29,702 bases of DNA from a virus. The DNA is taken from IMG/VR virus record IMGVR_UViG_3300007512_001628, positions 1-29,702 of that record; one strand, 5' to 3'. Below, piece after piece: positions 1 to 7,261 of the stretch (position 1 is its first letter; every line of letters begins with the position of its first letter). A program made the position numbers and the translations under genes. The notes under the pieces were generated by a model that saw nothing but the letters and a program-made list of their open reading frames with translations, did not search any database and was not told the origin of the DNA.

Positions 1-204
1 TATAAGCTCATGCAACTATATGATCCGGCTCTCTCCTTACAGTGCCGAGATAAGGTACACTATGCTCTCGATAACTTTGAATACGACTATAATAAGACGG
101 AGATTATCCGCATGATGAATCAGGACGGCTTCGGGGTATTCAATTGGGACGATCTTCATGCAACAATGAACCGTATTTGCCTTGACAAAGCACTCCAGAA
201 GTAG
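1..204 (+). CDS. C-terminal end of an unidentified protein (cut by window edge)
   Basis: The reading frame is open from the first base of the window, and no stop lies before the first ATG at position 10, so this is probably the tail of a longer gene whose start is outside. The visible 67 residues are charged and rich in Asp, Asn and aromatic residues and end in DKALQK. I do not recognise a family. The gene sits directly upstream of the replicative helicase on the same strand, so a replication role (for example primase or helicase loader) is possible, but nothing in the residues shows it. If the ATG at 10 were the true start, it would be a 64-residue small protein; I see no clear ribosome-binding site for that in the nine bases available. 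Confidence 0.5.
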   Translation, partial: YKLMQLYDPALSLQCRDKVHYALDNFEYDYNKTEIIRMMNQDGFGVFNWDDLHATMNRICLDKALQK

Positions 205-228
205 TATCATAAGGCAATGGGGACAGCA

Positions 229-1596
229 ATGAAAATCAACGGTGAGCCAATGAGCTTCTCTAAATATGGGAAGTCATTTCAAGAAAAACTATGCATGGTC
301 ATACTTGATGACCGCGCTTTTGCGGATCAGATTGAGGAGGTGTTGGATGTAAACTTTCTGGAGTTGAATTATCTTAAGTGCTTCTTAAATAAAGTATTTG
401 ATTACCGTAAGAAGTATGAGGTTCACCCTTCTCGGGATATCATGAAGACTATTCTTAGGTCTGAGCTGGATAATGAGAACGAACTGACTTCAAAGCAGGT
501 GCGAGAGTACTATGTGAGGAGTCAAGTCAATGCTGTGACAGACATAGAATATATTAAGGACACCGCGCTCGACTTCTGTAAAAAGCAGAACCTTAAGTCG
601 GCGATGGTGAAGTCTATAGGACTCCTTCAGAACTCGTCCTTCGACGAGATCTCTCAAGTGATAAATGATTCACTTAAACTAGGGATGGACAACGACGAGG
701 GCTATGATTACAAGAAGGATTTCGAAGAGAGGTTTAAGCCACGCTTCCGCAACCCGGTCAGCACTGGGTGGGAACTTATTGACGATATTTGTAAGGGAGG
801 TTTGGGACAAAAAGAGTTGGGTGTTGTTATTGCCCCTACTGGTGCTGGCAAGTCTATGGCTTTGGTGCACCTGGGCGTTCAAGCATTGCTTGAAGGTAAA
901 ACAGTAGTACACTACACCCTAGAATTGCAGGACACCGTTGTGGCATCTCGTTATGACTCGTGCCTGACTAAGATCCCGCTTCAGAATCTGTCCGCATTTA
1001 AAGAACAAATTTACGAAGAGGTTCAAGATATTAACGGACGCCTAATTGTTAAAGAATATCCCACTAAGACAGCCAGCACCCAAACTATACGGAATCATTT
1101 AGAAAAGCTGCGCATGCGTAGTATAGATATCGATATGATCATCGTAGACTACGGAGATTTACTTCGCCCGGTGCGCTATCTAAAAGAGAAAAGGAACGAA
1201 CTCGAATCTATTTATGAAGAGCTGCGAGGTATTGCAGCAGAGTATGAGGCGCCAGTGTGGACAGCATCCCAGACGAATCGGTCTGGTCTTAACGCAGAAG
1301 TCATTACAATGGAATCCATTTCTGAAGCATTCAACAAATGTTTCATCGCGGATTTTATCTTTACTATTTCACGTACAATTGATGACAAGGTAGCCAACTC
1401 GGGCAGACTTTTCGTCGCTAAGAACCGCAACGGACCTGACGGGCTCGTGTTTCCCCTTTTTATGGACACTGCTAATGTATGTATCAAAGTTCTTGAGCCA
1501 TCAGAAGAAGATGAAGTGGTCGAGGTAAGTGTTAAGAAGCAAAAAGAGAATTTAGTTGAGAAGTATAAGAAGTTTAAAAAGAATAACGGAGGATGA
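229..1596 (+). CDS. dnaB: DnaB/gp41-type replicative DNA helicase
   Basis: A hexameric, ATP-driven superfamily 4 helicase that unwinds DNA at the phage replication fork. Numbered from the ATG at 217, an N-terminal helical domain covers about residues 1-165 and a RecA-like ATPase domain follows. Walker A is APTGAGKS (206-213, Lys212). The Walker B Asp311 lies in IIVDYGD. TASQTNR has the sensor Gln352, and KNRNGPDG has the arginine-finger candidate Arg404. A length near 455 residues is normal for the family. I prefer the ATG at 229 because GGGGA (219-223) lies five bases upstream; the in-frame ATG at 217 has only a poorly spaced AAGG, and 250 is a further option. The stop overlaps the first ATG of the ribonucleotide reductase, so the two are probably co-translated. 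The separate polymerase at 7258 would be its fork partner. The helicase call is firm; the exact start is not. Confidence 0.9.
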   Translation: MKINGEPMSFSKYGKSFQEKLCMVILDDRAFADQIEEVLDVNFLELNYLKCFLNKVFDYRKKYEVHPSRDIMKTILRSELDNENELTSKQVREYYVRSQVNAVTDIEYIKDTALDFCKKQNLKSAMVKSIGLLQNSSFDEISQVINDSLKLGMDNDEGYDYKKDFEERFKPRFRNPVSTGWELIDDICKGGLGQKELGVVIAPTGAGKSMALVHLGVQALLEGKTVVHYTLELQDTVVASRYDSCLTKIPLQNLSAFKEQIYEEVQDINGRLIVKEYPTKTASTQTIRNHLEKLRMRSIDIDMIIVDYGDLLRPVRYLKEKRNELESIYEELRGIAAEYEAPVWTASQTNRSGLNAEVITMESISEAFNKCFIADFIFTISRTIDDKVANSGRLFVAKNRNGPDGLVFPLFMDTANVCIKVLEPSEEDEVVEVSVKKQKENLVEKYKKFKKNNGG

Positions 1597-1598
1597 GT

Positions 1599-4025
1599 AT
1601 GTACAGCCAGGAACAAGTTAAGGAAGCCACGCTAGAATATTTTAATGGCGACGAGCTAGCAACCAACGTTTTTATGACGAAGTATTGTCTGCGAGATAAG
1701 AAGGGGAGCTTTGTAGAGAAGACACCGGACGATATGCATAAGCGTATTGCTAAAGAGTTCGCGCGGATGGAAGATAAGTTCATCACCCGCAAGTCCAATC
1801 ACCTTACAGAGAGCGAGATCTATTCCTACCTTAAGGACTTTAAATACATCGTGCCGCAAGGCTCGCCGATGATGGGAATAGGAAATGATTATGTTAATGT
1901 ATCTTTATCAAACTGTGTGGTTGTCGATAGTCCAGAGGATAGTGTTTCGTCCATTGTGGATGCTGGCAAAGACCTTGCTAACTTGTTTAAACGTCGCTGT
2001 GGTGTTGGGCTTGATATTTCTTCTCTGCGTCCCGAGGATGCTGTCGTTAACAACTCTGCTCGGACTACTACTGGGGCTTGGAGTTTTGCTGATTTCTATT
2101 CATACGTATGTAGGATGATTGGACAGAACGGGAGGCGAGGTGCTTTGATGATCTCAATGGATATCCGCCATCCAGATATTGAAAAGTTCGTAACCATGAA
2201 ACACGATCTTACCAAAGTCACTGGAGCCAATGTGTCGGTTAAGATTAGCGACAGCTTTATGGAAGCTGTTGAGAGTGGAGACACATTTGAGCTACAGTTT
2301 CCGGTGGACACAGACACTCCCGAATATGTAAACCACATAGATGCTCGTACTTTGTGGGCAACTATAGTAGAGTCGGCTACTGCCACAGCGGAGCCGGGGC
2401 TCCTGATGTGGGATAATATTACCCGTAACCTCCCCGCTCATGAATATGCAGCCTTTCGGACCGTCACTACTAACCCGTGCGGAGAGATCCCACTTTCAGC
2501 CTATGATTCCTGTAGATTAATTTCTCTCAATTTGAAAAGTCTCGTGAAAAATTCTTTTGAAAAAAATGCAGACTTTGACTTTTCTAAGCTTAAGCAAATC
2601 GCGTCGATTGGGATGCGCCTGTCCGATGACCTCGTGGAACTAGAACTAGAGAAGCTAGAAAATATTCGACAGGTGGCTGACACCGATGACGAAAGAAGCT
2701 TATGGAGCAAGCTATATGATGCCGCTAGGCTCGGTCGTCGTACTGGTCTAGGCACTCACGGTCTGGCGGACGCCCTGGCATGTTTAAATTTGGCTTATGA
2801 TAGTGACGAAGCACTTATAATCATTGAGAAAATCTATCGTACCTTAAGGGACGCCGCGTATGAAGAGAGTGTCTATCTGGCGCAGGAACGGGGCGTTTTC
2901 CCAGCCTTTGACTGGAGCGTAGAGGAAAGCAATGAGTTTATACAGAGATTACCCGAGAAGCTTAAGAAACTGATTGCGCAGCATGGACGTAGAAACATTT
3001 CCATTTTAACAAATGCCCCAACGGGGTCTGTTTCCATTATGTCACAGACATCCTCCGGATTAGAGCCCGTATTTAGAAACTCCTACATTCGCCGCCGCAA
3101 GCTATCGCATGACGAGCAGGATGTAGAAGCTGACCATATTGATGACCTAGGGGACCGGTGGCTCGAATATCAAGTATTTCACCACAACGCTCAAGCGTGG
3201 CTCGATGCGCATCCTTTCAAAGACCCCGGTGGCCTCCCGGGCTTCTTCGTCGAGTCTGATACTATAGACTGGCAAAAGAGGGTTGCAGTCCAGTCTGTTA
3301 TCCAACAAAGTATCGATCATAGCATCAGCTCTACCATCAACCTACCCAAGGGCACTGATCCCGCACTAGTCGGGGAACTATATATGGAAGGGTGGCGCCA
3401 GGGACTTAAGGGAATTACAGTTTATGTTGAAGGCTCCCGATCGGGCGTCCTGGTAAGTGATACTCCCACAGATAAGGAATTTCCGCAAAATACAGCACCG
3501 AAGCGCCCTAGGGAGTTGCCCTGTAACATTCACCACACCACCATCCAAGGCGAAAAATGGGTTGTCATGGTGGGACTAATGGAGGATCGCCCATATGAGG
3601 TTATGGGAGGACTAGCTCAATATATTGAAATCCCGCGTGACAAAGCGCAGGGAACCCTAATTAAGCACCCTCGAAAAACCATGAATTCTATTTATGATTT
3701 GCATATTGGCACAAACGGCGACACAGTTATAGTAAAGGACCTGGTAAAGGTTTTTGATAACCCCAATCAGAGCGGCTTTACTCGCATGATCTCACTAGGT
3801 CTGCGACACGGCGCCAATATTCAGTATGTGGTGGAACAACTACAGAAGGATCGAGACTCTGATATGTTTAGCTTTGCTAAATGTATTGCTCGGATCTTAA
3901 AGAACTATATTCCAGATGGGCAGACAGCCACAGAAAAGACTTGTGGCGAATGTCAGACCGAAGGGTTGGTATATGTGGAAGGTTGCGTGACTTGCAAAAA
4001 CTGCGGTTTCGCAAAATGCGGCTAG
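1599..4025 (+). CDS. nrdJ: Class II (adenosylcobalamin-dependent) ribonucleotide reductase
   Basis: Reduces ribonucleotides to deoxyribonucleotides for phage DNA synthesis, using a B12-derived radical. Numbered from the ATG at 1599, the active-site loop NPCGEI holds the radical Cys294 and Glu296. The redox Cys pair is Cys106 (in SLSNC) and Cys305 (in AYDSC). A TGSVSIMSQTSSGLEP segment is typical of class II. The last 30 residues form a zinc-ribbon-like CxxC...CxxC...C tail, as in NrdJ proteins, probably the thiol shuttle. No small radical-generating subunit (NrdB or NrdG) is near, which fits class II. The ACGGAGG site at 1586-1592 abuts an ATG at 1593 with no spacing but sits six bases before the ATG at 1599, so 1599 is the better start. 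The host must supply cobalamin. About 808 residues is normal for the longer class II type. Confidence 0.92.
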   Translation: MYSQEQVKEATLEYFNGDELATNVFMTKYCLRDKKGSFVEKTPDDMHKRIAKEFARMEDKFITRKSNHLTESEIYSYLKDFKYIVPQGSPMMGIGNDYVNVSLSNCVVVDSPEDSVSSIVDAGKDLANLFKRRCGVGLDISSLRPEDAVVNNSARTTTGAWSFADFYSYVCRMIGQNGRRGALMISMDIRHPDIEKFVTMKHDLTKVTGANVSVKISDSFMEAVESGDTFELQFPVDTDTPEYVNHIDARTLWATIVESATATAEPGLLMWDNITRNLPAHEYAAFRTVTTNPCGEIPLSAYDSCRLISLNLKSLVKNSFEKNADFDFSKLKQIASIGMRLSDDLVELELEKLENIRQVADTDDERSLWSKLYDAARLGRRTGLGTHGLADALACLNLAYDSDEALIIIEKIYRTLRDAAYEESVYLAQERGVFPAFDWSVEESNEFIQRLPEKLKKLIAQHGRRNISILTNAPTGSVSIMSQTSSGLEPVFRNSYIRRRKLSHDEQDVEADHIDDLGDRWLEYQVFHHNAQAWLDAHPFKDPGGLPGFFVESDTIDWQKRVAVQSVIQQSIDHSISSTINLPKGTDPALVGELYMEGWRQGLKGITVYVEGSRSGVLVSDTPTDKEFPQNTAPKRPRELPCNIHHTTIQGEKWVVMVGLMEDRPYEVMGGLAQYIEIPRDKAQGTLIKHPRKTMNSIYDLHIGTNGDTVIVKDLVKVFDNPNQSGFTRMISLGLRHGANIQYVVEQLQKDRDSDMFSFAKCIARILKNYIPDGQTATEKTCGECQTEGLVYVEGCVTCKNCGFAKCG

Positions 4026-4033
4026 TTAGTAAT

Positions 4034-4342
4034 ATGATACAACTTACCCCCACTGCAGTCACGGAGTTAATTAAGGCTTTAGAGCCCACGGAGGTCGTAC
4101 GAATTGCTGTCAAGGGCGGCGGATGCTCTGGTATGTCCTACAGCCTCAGCGTCGAAACCGACTTCGACGAGGATGACATTTTGTTGGAGATAGCGGGAGT
4201 TAAGGTTTATATTGATCCCTACAGTGCCGATATTTTGAAATCCACAACAGTGGATTATGTCATGAGTCTTCAGCAACAGGGGTTTGTATTTAATAATCCG
4301 AGCGCCAACACCACATGCGGATGTGGATCATCATTTAGTTAG
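4034..4342 (+). CDS. A-type iron-sulfur carrier (IscA/ErpA/HesB family)
   Basis: A 102-residue protein of the A-type carrier family, which holds and passes on Fe-S clusters. The three ligand cysteines are in their standard places: Cys31 in KGGGCSGMSY, and Cys95 and Cys97 in the C-terminal CGCGSSF. The fold-typical central segment is present (acidic loop, then VKVYIDPYSADIL). The ATG at 4034 starts where family members start (MIQLTPTAV). An in-frame ATG at 4016 would add six residues inside the RNR end and seems less likely. The upstream site is weak, so translation may be coupled to nrdJ, which ends eight bases earlier. Family membership is clear. Which phage or host enzyme receives the cluster cannot be read from the sequence. 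Confidence 0.9.
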   Translation: MIQLTPTAVTELIKALEPTEVVRIAVKGGGCSGMSYSLSVETDFDEDDILLEIAGVKVYIDPYSADILKSTTVDYVMSLQQQGFVFNNPSANTTCGCGSSFS

Positions 4343-4350
4343 GAGAATAA

Positions 4351-4629
4351 ATGAGACTTACACCAGTAAACAATTACCTCACGGTACGAACCGTCGAGGA
4401 AAGCGAGATAGAAGATAGCGGCATCCTGCTACCCCAGGATTACCGTGCAGTGGAGAGCCCATTTGCGGTGGTTGAAGTAGTCAACTGCTCAGGCGAGAAC
4501 GGAACCCTATGGGGCACCGGATTGCAGCTTGTTGTGGAAGCACACATGCTCCGCGACATCCAACACAACGGCGAGACCTTCACGGTTATCAAGGAAAACC
4601 ACGTAATCGGCATTTTAACGGATAGTTAA
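4351..4629 (+). CDS. groES: GroES-like co-chaperonin
   Basis: A 92-residue protein with the GroES layout. It has an N-terminal strand RLTPVNNYLTVRTVEE, then an acidic turn into GILLPQDY (the usual G-I-x-L-P). A central stretch that should carry the mobile loop and dome is divergent, and the C-terminal strands read GETFTVIKENHVIGIL. It would cap the phage GroEL encoded at 17528, or the host GroEL as T4 gp31 does. AGGAG at 4341-4345 lies a good distance before the ATG. The gene is 13 kb from groEL rather than beside it, so the usual groES-groEL operon is split. Sequence identity to bacterial GroES looks low, so I rely on pattern and length; the chaperonin partner in the same genome supports the call. 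Confidence 0.75.
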   Translation: MRLTPVNNYLTVRTVEESEIEDSGILLPQDYRAVESPFAVVEVVNCSGENGTLWGTGLQLVVEAHMLRDIQHNGETFTVIKENHVIGILTDS

Positions 4630-4630
4630 A

Positions 4631-4639
4631 CTATTTATA
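4631..4639 (+). promoter_or_regulatory. CTATTTATA late-promoter-like element
   Basis: CTATTTATA begins 13 bases before the ATG at 4644, which has no Shine-Dalgarno site. The same CTAWTTATA sequence stands 13 and 12 bases before the SD-less genes at 21215 and 26162. By position it resembles a T4-type late promoter (a lone -10 box), which would put the transcript start on or near the ATG. The function is inferred only. Confidence 0.4.
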
Positions 4640-4643
4640 AGTG

Positions 4644-5657
4644 ATGAAACTTATAATGGAAAACTGGCGCGATGCTGTCGCTGAAGACGCAGCCCATACC
4701 ACGTACCTTCAAAACAGAGCAGTCCTCCTCTCGGACCCCCAGTATGTTACTGAAGTCTTGGGAGTTCAAATACCTCTTACCGAGGCTTACCCGTGGTCCC
4801 CCACACTAACAGAACAGATTATTCAAGAGCAACTGCTGTTTGAAGCCTTCTGGGATCCTGTTGTTGCCTGGGGAAAGGCAAAAGCTGGCGATGCCGCCGA
4901 CAAGGTCAAGGAGATGGCTCAGTCGGCTGCCGCGTGGGGGAAAGACTTTGCCAATACAATGCTAATGATTTATAAAGCCATCGCCGGCGGCAAGCTGCGT
5001 ACCTATATGAAGGGACTTATGAGAACTGCTATTAACCCCGTAAAAAATCTTCTGTTTGGGTTTTTGGATCTCCTTATCAATAAGGGACCTGAGTGGGGGA
5101 TGCCGACTTTTGCGAAGTGGGCAGAGAAAACGAAGCAGCTAATAGAATCTGGAATTGCCGGGCTAGCCAACCTTGATGGGTGGAAAAAGGCTCTTGGGCT
5201 TACCACCCTGGCTCTTGGGCTTGCGTGGGTAAAAAATCAGATCGGCGAACAGGTAGAAGGCATTATAAAAGTTGTAAAAGAGAAATTAGGATTTGTATAT
5301 GATATCGCAGCTGGGGCGTGGAGTGGTGCACAAGAGACGGTCACTGAAGTTGATCCCCGCGTAAGCGGCGCCGCCCGCGGCGTCGTTAGTGCCGGCGCAT
5401 CCGCAGTCATTGAGCAAGTAAAAGAGGCGATCACCAAGCTAGTACAGGAAAAGGTTAAAGGAGCTATCGAGGGGATCTTAGGAAAAGCATTGTCCGCGGC
5501 ATCTGCTGCCTATGGAAACGTTACTGAATGGGTTAATCAAGTTAAGAAGATCTTCGGCGGAATGGACTTTGTTAAAAAGGCACTAGCTTCTGTGCTCAGC
5601 TTCTTTGCTGCCCGCGGCGGAATGAACGAAAACATTTTAATAGAACAAAACCCTTGA
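4644..5657 (+). CDS. Long helical protein, probable virion or assembly protein
   Basis: About 337 residues starting MKLIMENWRD. An in-frame GTG at 4641 adds one residue, but ATG is preferred. The protein is Ala- and Lys-rich and mostly helical, with weakly hydrophobic helices near residues 140-150 (LLFGFLDLLI) and 185-200 (ALGLTTLALGLAWV). Amphipathic repeats follow (VKEAITKLVQEKVKGAIEGI). It ends with a short polar tail. The opening MENWR...E resembles the N-termini of several long proteins I associate with large marine myoviruses, and it is echoed by NKWKDYV at the start of the gene at 21215. There is no ribosome-binding site, only the CTATTTATA box just upstream. The stop codon lies inside the -35 box of the next promoter. 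I do not recognise an enzymatic domain. A virion-internal or membrane-active role is a guess. Confidence 0.7.
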   Translation: MKLIMENWRDAVAEDAAHTTYLQNRAVLLSDPQYVTEVLGVQIPLTEAYPWSPTLTEQIIQEQLLFEAFWDPVVAWGKAKAGDAADKVKEMAQSAAAWGKDFANTMLMIYKAIAGGKLRTYMKGLMRTAINPVKNLLFGFLDLLINKGPEWGMPTFAKWAEKTKQLIESGIAGLANLDGWKKALGLTTLALGLAWVKNQIGEQVEGIIKVVKEKLGFVYDIAAGAWSGAQETVTEVDPRVSGAARGVVSAGASAVIEQVKEAITKLVQEKVKGAIEGILGKALSAASAAYGNVTEWVNQVKKIFGGMDFVKKALASVLSFFAARGGMNENILIEQNP

Positions 5658-5682
5658 CCTAACCAATCACCGGTGCTATACT
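5654..5682 (+). promoter_or_regulatory. Sigma70-type promoter with palindromic -10 region
   Basis: TTGACC (5654-5659), a 17-base spacer and TATACT (5677-5682) make a near-consensus promoter. The predicted start, about 5689, falls on the ATG of the next gene, so the mRNA may be leaderless. The -10 box sits inside the perfect inverted repeat GTGCTA-TAC-TAGCAC (5673-5687), a candidate operator. The -35 overlaps the stop codon of the upstream gene. It would drive the run through dnaE. Confidence 0.8.
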
Positions 5683-5688
5683 AGCACT

Positions 5689-6420
5689 ATGATGAAACTG
5701 CCTCCTCTTGAATACACCTTCGACAACGTAGTCCTTGGGTGGCGAGAGGAGGCAGTTTCGTTTGCGCGAGAGCACGGCTATCATTTGATTGTGAATAGCG
5801 AACAGCGCCCATTCCATCATTTCGTGGGATACCAAGACATTAAAAGCAAATGGTACGAGGGCATCTTTGATCTCGGCATGAGATCGTTGTTGCCTATTCC
5901 TTTTGACGTTCAGACAGTTGGACTAAATGAGGAGGGTAGACTTAAGGTGGTTACACAAGGGAACACCAAGGTGATGATCAACTTTAAAAGGCTGCATATC
6001 TTTGACTTAGATAACTGTGGTAATCTGGGGGTTGATGAAGTTATAAAGGACTATTTGGTGCACGATATGTTCGATATCACCGCTGGGTCACGTTTGGGGC
6101 GAGACATCATCCTTAAACCCAAGGATGCTTTCGTTAAGTTGGTGGAATTTGTTCCATCAAATCGCATAGATAGAAATACGACCGGGGACTTTAAGGATAT
6201 TATCACCACCAGTGTGATAACCCAGGAGGATATAAAGAGTTTCGATTGTTCGGAGACAGTAGTTCGTATCTTTGTGCAGCGTAAATTGAAGGAGCATGAG
6301 ATTAAGCAGCCCGATGGACGTAATTTAAAGATTCGCCATTCGTTTCGTCATCGGGTGAAGAATACTTTTCATTTTAAGCCGCTGGACGATATAGACCAGA
6401 GAATCGTCCTGCATGAGTAA
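5689..6420 (+). CDS. Unidentified 243-residue protein
   Basis: I do not recognise this protein. It opens MMKLPPLEYTFDNVVLGWREEA and has about 25% charged residues, with no signal peptide or membrane segment. A basic stretch near the C-terminus (residues about 212-232, KIRHSFRHRVKNTFHF) could contact nucleic acid. The ATG at 5689 is directly followed by a second ATG at 5692. Neither has a Shine-Dalgarno site, and the promoter just upstream predicts transcription from about the first ATG, so leaderless translation is likely. It overlaps the next gene by eight bases. As first gene of the transcript that carries dnaE, it may serve replication or early takeover, but that rests on position only. 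Confidence 0.75.
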   Translation: MMKLPPLEYTFDNVVLGWREEAVSFAREHGYHLIVNSEQRPFHHFVGYQDIKSKWYEGIFDLGMRSLLPIPFDVQTVGLNEEGRLKVVTQGNTKVMINFKRLHIFDLDNCGNLGVDEVIKDYLVHDMFDITAGSRLGRDIILKPKDAFVKLVEFVPSNRIDRNTTGDFKDIITTSVITQEDIKSFDCSETVVRIFVQRKLKEHEIKQPDGRNLKIRHSFRHRVKNTFHFKPLDDIDQRIVLHE

Positions 6421-7261
6421 ACTGACGATGCCGGCTATCGTCCCCGTTGCCGGCATGAACACAGAGTTTGGGATGGAGTGGGACGCATCTTTAATCCCCG
6501 TAGGTCTAAATTATACTGCCTTGGAGGCGACCGTATATGAGTGTCTGCATGCTGGGTGTAGTTCGATATGGATTGTGGCCAATGATGATATAGCGCCGCT
6601 AGTACGTCATCGACTAGGGGATGTGGCGACGGACATAGACAGCATTCTCCGCGGAACCTTTGTTAAGTTTGGACAAACTAAACACATAGAAGTTCCAATT
6701 TATTATGTCCCCATTCATCCTAAGCATCGTGATAAAGTAGACAATTATGCGTGGTCAGTCATATACGGCGCCAATGTTTCCTATTGGATTCACACCAAGT
6801 TTTCTCGGTGGTCTCGCCCTGATCAATACTATATATCATTTCCAATGGGCATGATGGATCCAAAAGAAGTATTAGAGCATCGTTCCTTATTACGTAAGAA
6901 TGCACCGTTTTATTTCTCACATGAGGGAAAAACTGTAAAGGATGGTTTGCCGCTGAGCTTTGTTTTAGAGCCAGAAGAGTGGCGAAGAGCCAAGCATGTA
7001 ATAACAACAAATGCCTCTGTGTGGAAGGCACCCGATGAAGGGATGCCTACCGAGAAGCTCCCTCCCGAGGAACAGCTCGTCTCTTTGGGCTATGGACTAG
7101 ATGACGTCTTTGGCGACGGACCGGAGGGCACCACACAAGAAATGAAAAGTTTTTATGACTTGACAACATGGTCAGGATATGGTAAATTTATATCATCGGA
7201 ACTTGGTAAGAGAACTAAGCGTCCGAACACTAACACAATGTATAGGGGAAGAAGTAAATGA
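6413..7261 (+). CDS. Nucleotidyltransferase-fold (sugar-nucleotide pyrophosphorylase-like) protein
   Basis: The N-terminal 65 residues read like a GT-A/NTP-transferase domain. PAIVPVAGMNTEFG stands where pyrophosphorylases have their PxAGxGTR nucleotide loop. It is followed by LIPVGLNYTALEATVYECLHAGCSSIWIVANDD, the layout that in the family precedes a second strand. The loop lacks the usual GTR Arg, so activity on NTPs is uncertain. A middle section IPIYYVPIHPKHRDKVDNYAWSVIYG matches my memory of conserved phage proteins annotated as putative nucleotidyltransferases. The C-terminal 100 residues are polar and end in a basic tail. It overlaps the upstream gene by eight bases and shares ATGA with dnaE. 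If active, it could be the GDP-mannose or other sugar-nucleotide step next to the cupin (20310) and phosphomannomutase (25421). Base modification or decoration is an alternative. Confidence 0.55.
   Translation: MSKLTMPAIVPVAGMNTEFGMEWDASLIPVGLNYTALEATVYECLHAGCSSIWIVANDDIAPLVRHRLGDVATDIDSILRGTFVKFGQTKHIEVPIYYVPIHPKHRDKVDNYAWSVIYGANVSYWIHTKFSRWSRPDQYYISFPMGMMDPKEVLEHRSLLRKNAPFYFSHEGKTVKDGLPLSFVLEPEEWRRAKHVITTNASVWKAPDEGMPTEKLPPEEQLVSLGYGLDDVFGDGPEGTTQEMKSFYDLTTWSGYGKFISSELGKRTKRPNTNTMYRGRSK

Noticed and set aside
1208-1216. Further CTATTTA late-promoter-like copies inside genes (e.g. 1208, 3689, 12288, 13134, 25708)
   Set aside because: They lack the TATA end, are not near a start, and arise easily from Leu-Phe/Tyr codons; only the full CTAWTTATA near an ATG was kept.
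1212-1616. 134-residue minus-strand reading frame opposite the helicase
   Set aside because: Antisense of a conserved coding region with clear helicase motifs and no promoter or start site of its own.
5673-5687. CIRCE-like heat-shock operator
   Set aside because: GTGCTA-n3-TAGCAC has the half-sites in the reverse order, a 3-base instead of 9-base gap, and lies at a non-chaperone gene.
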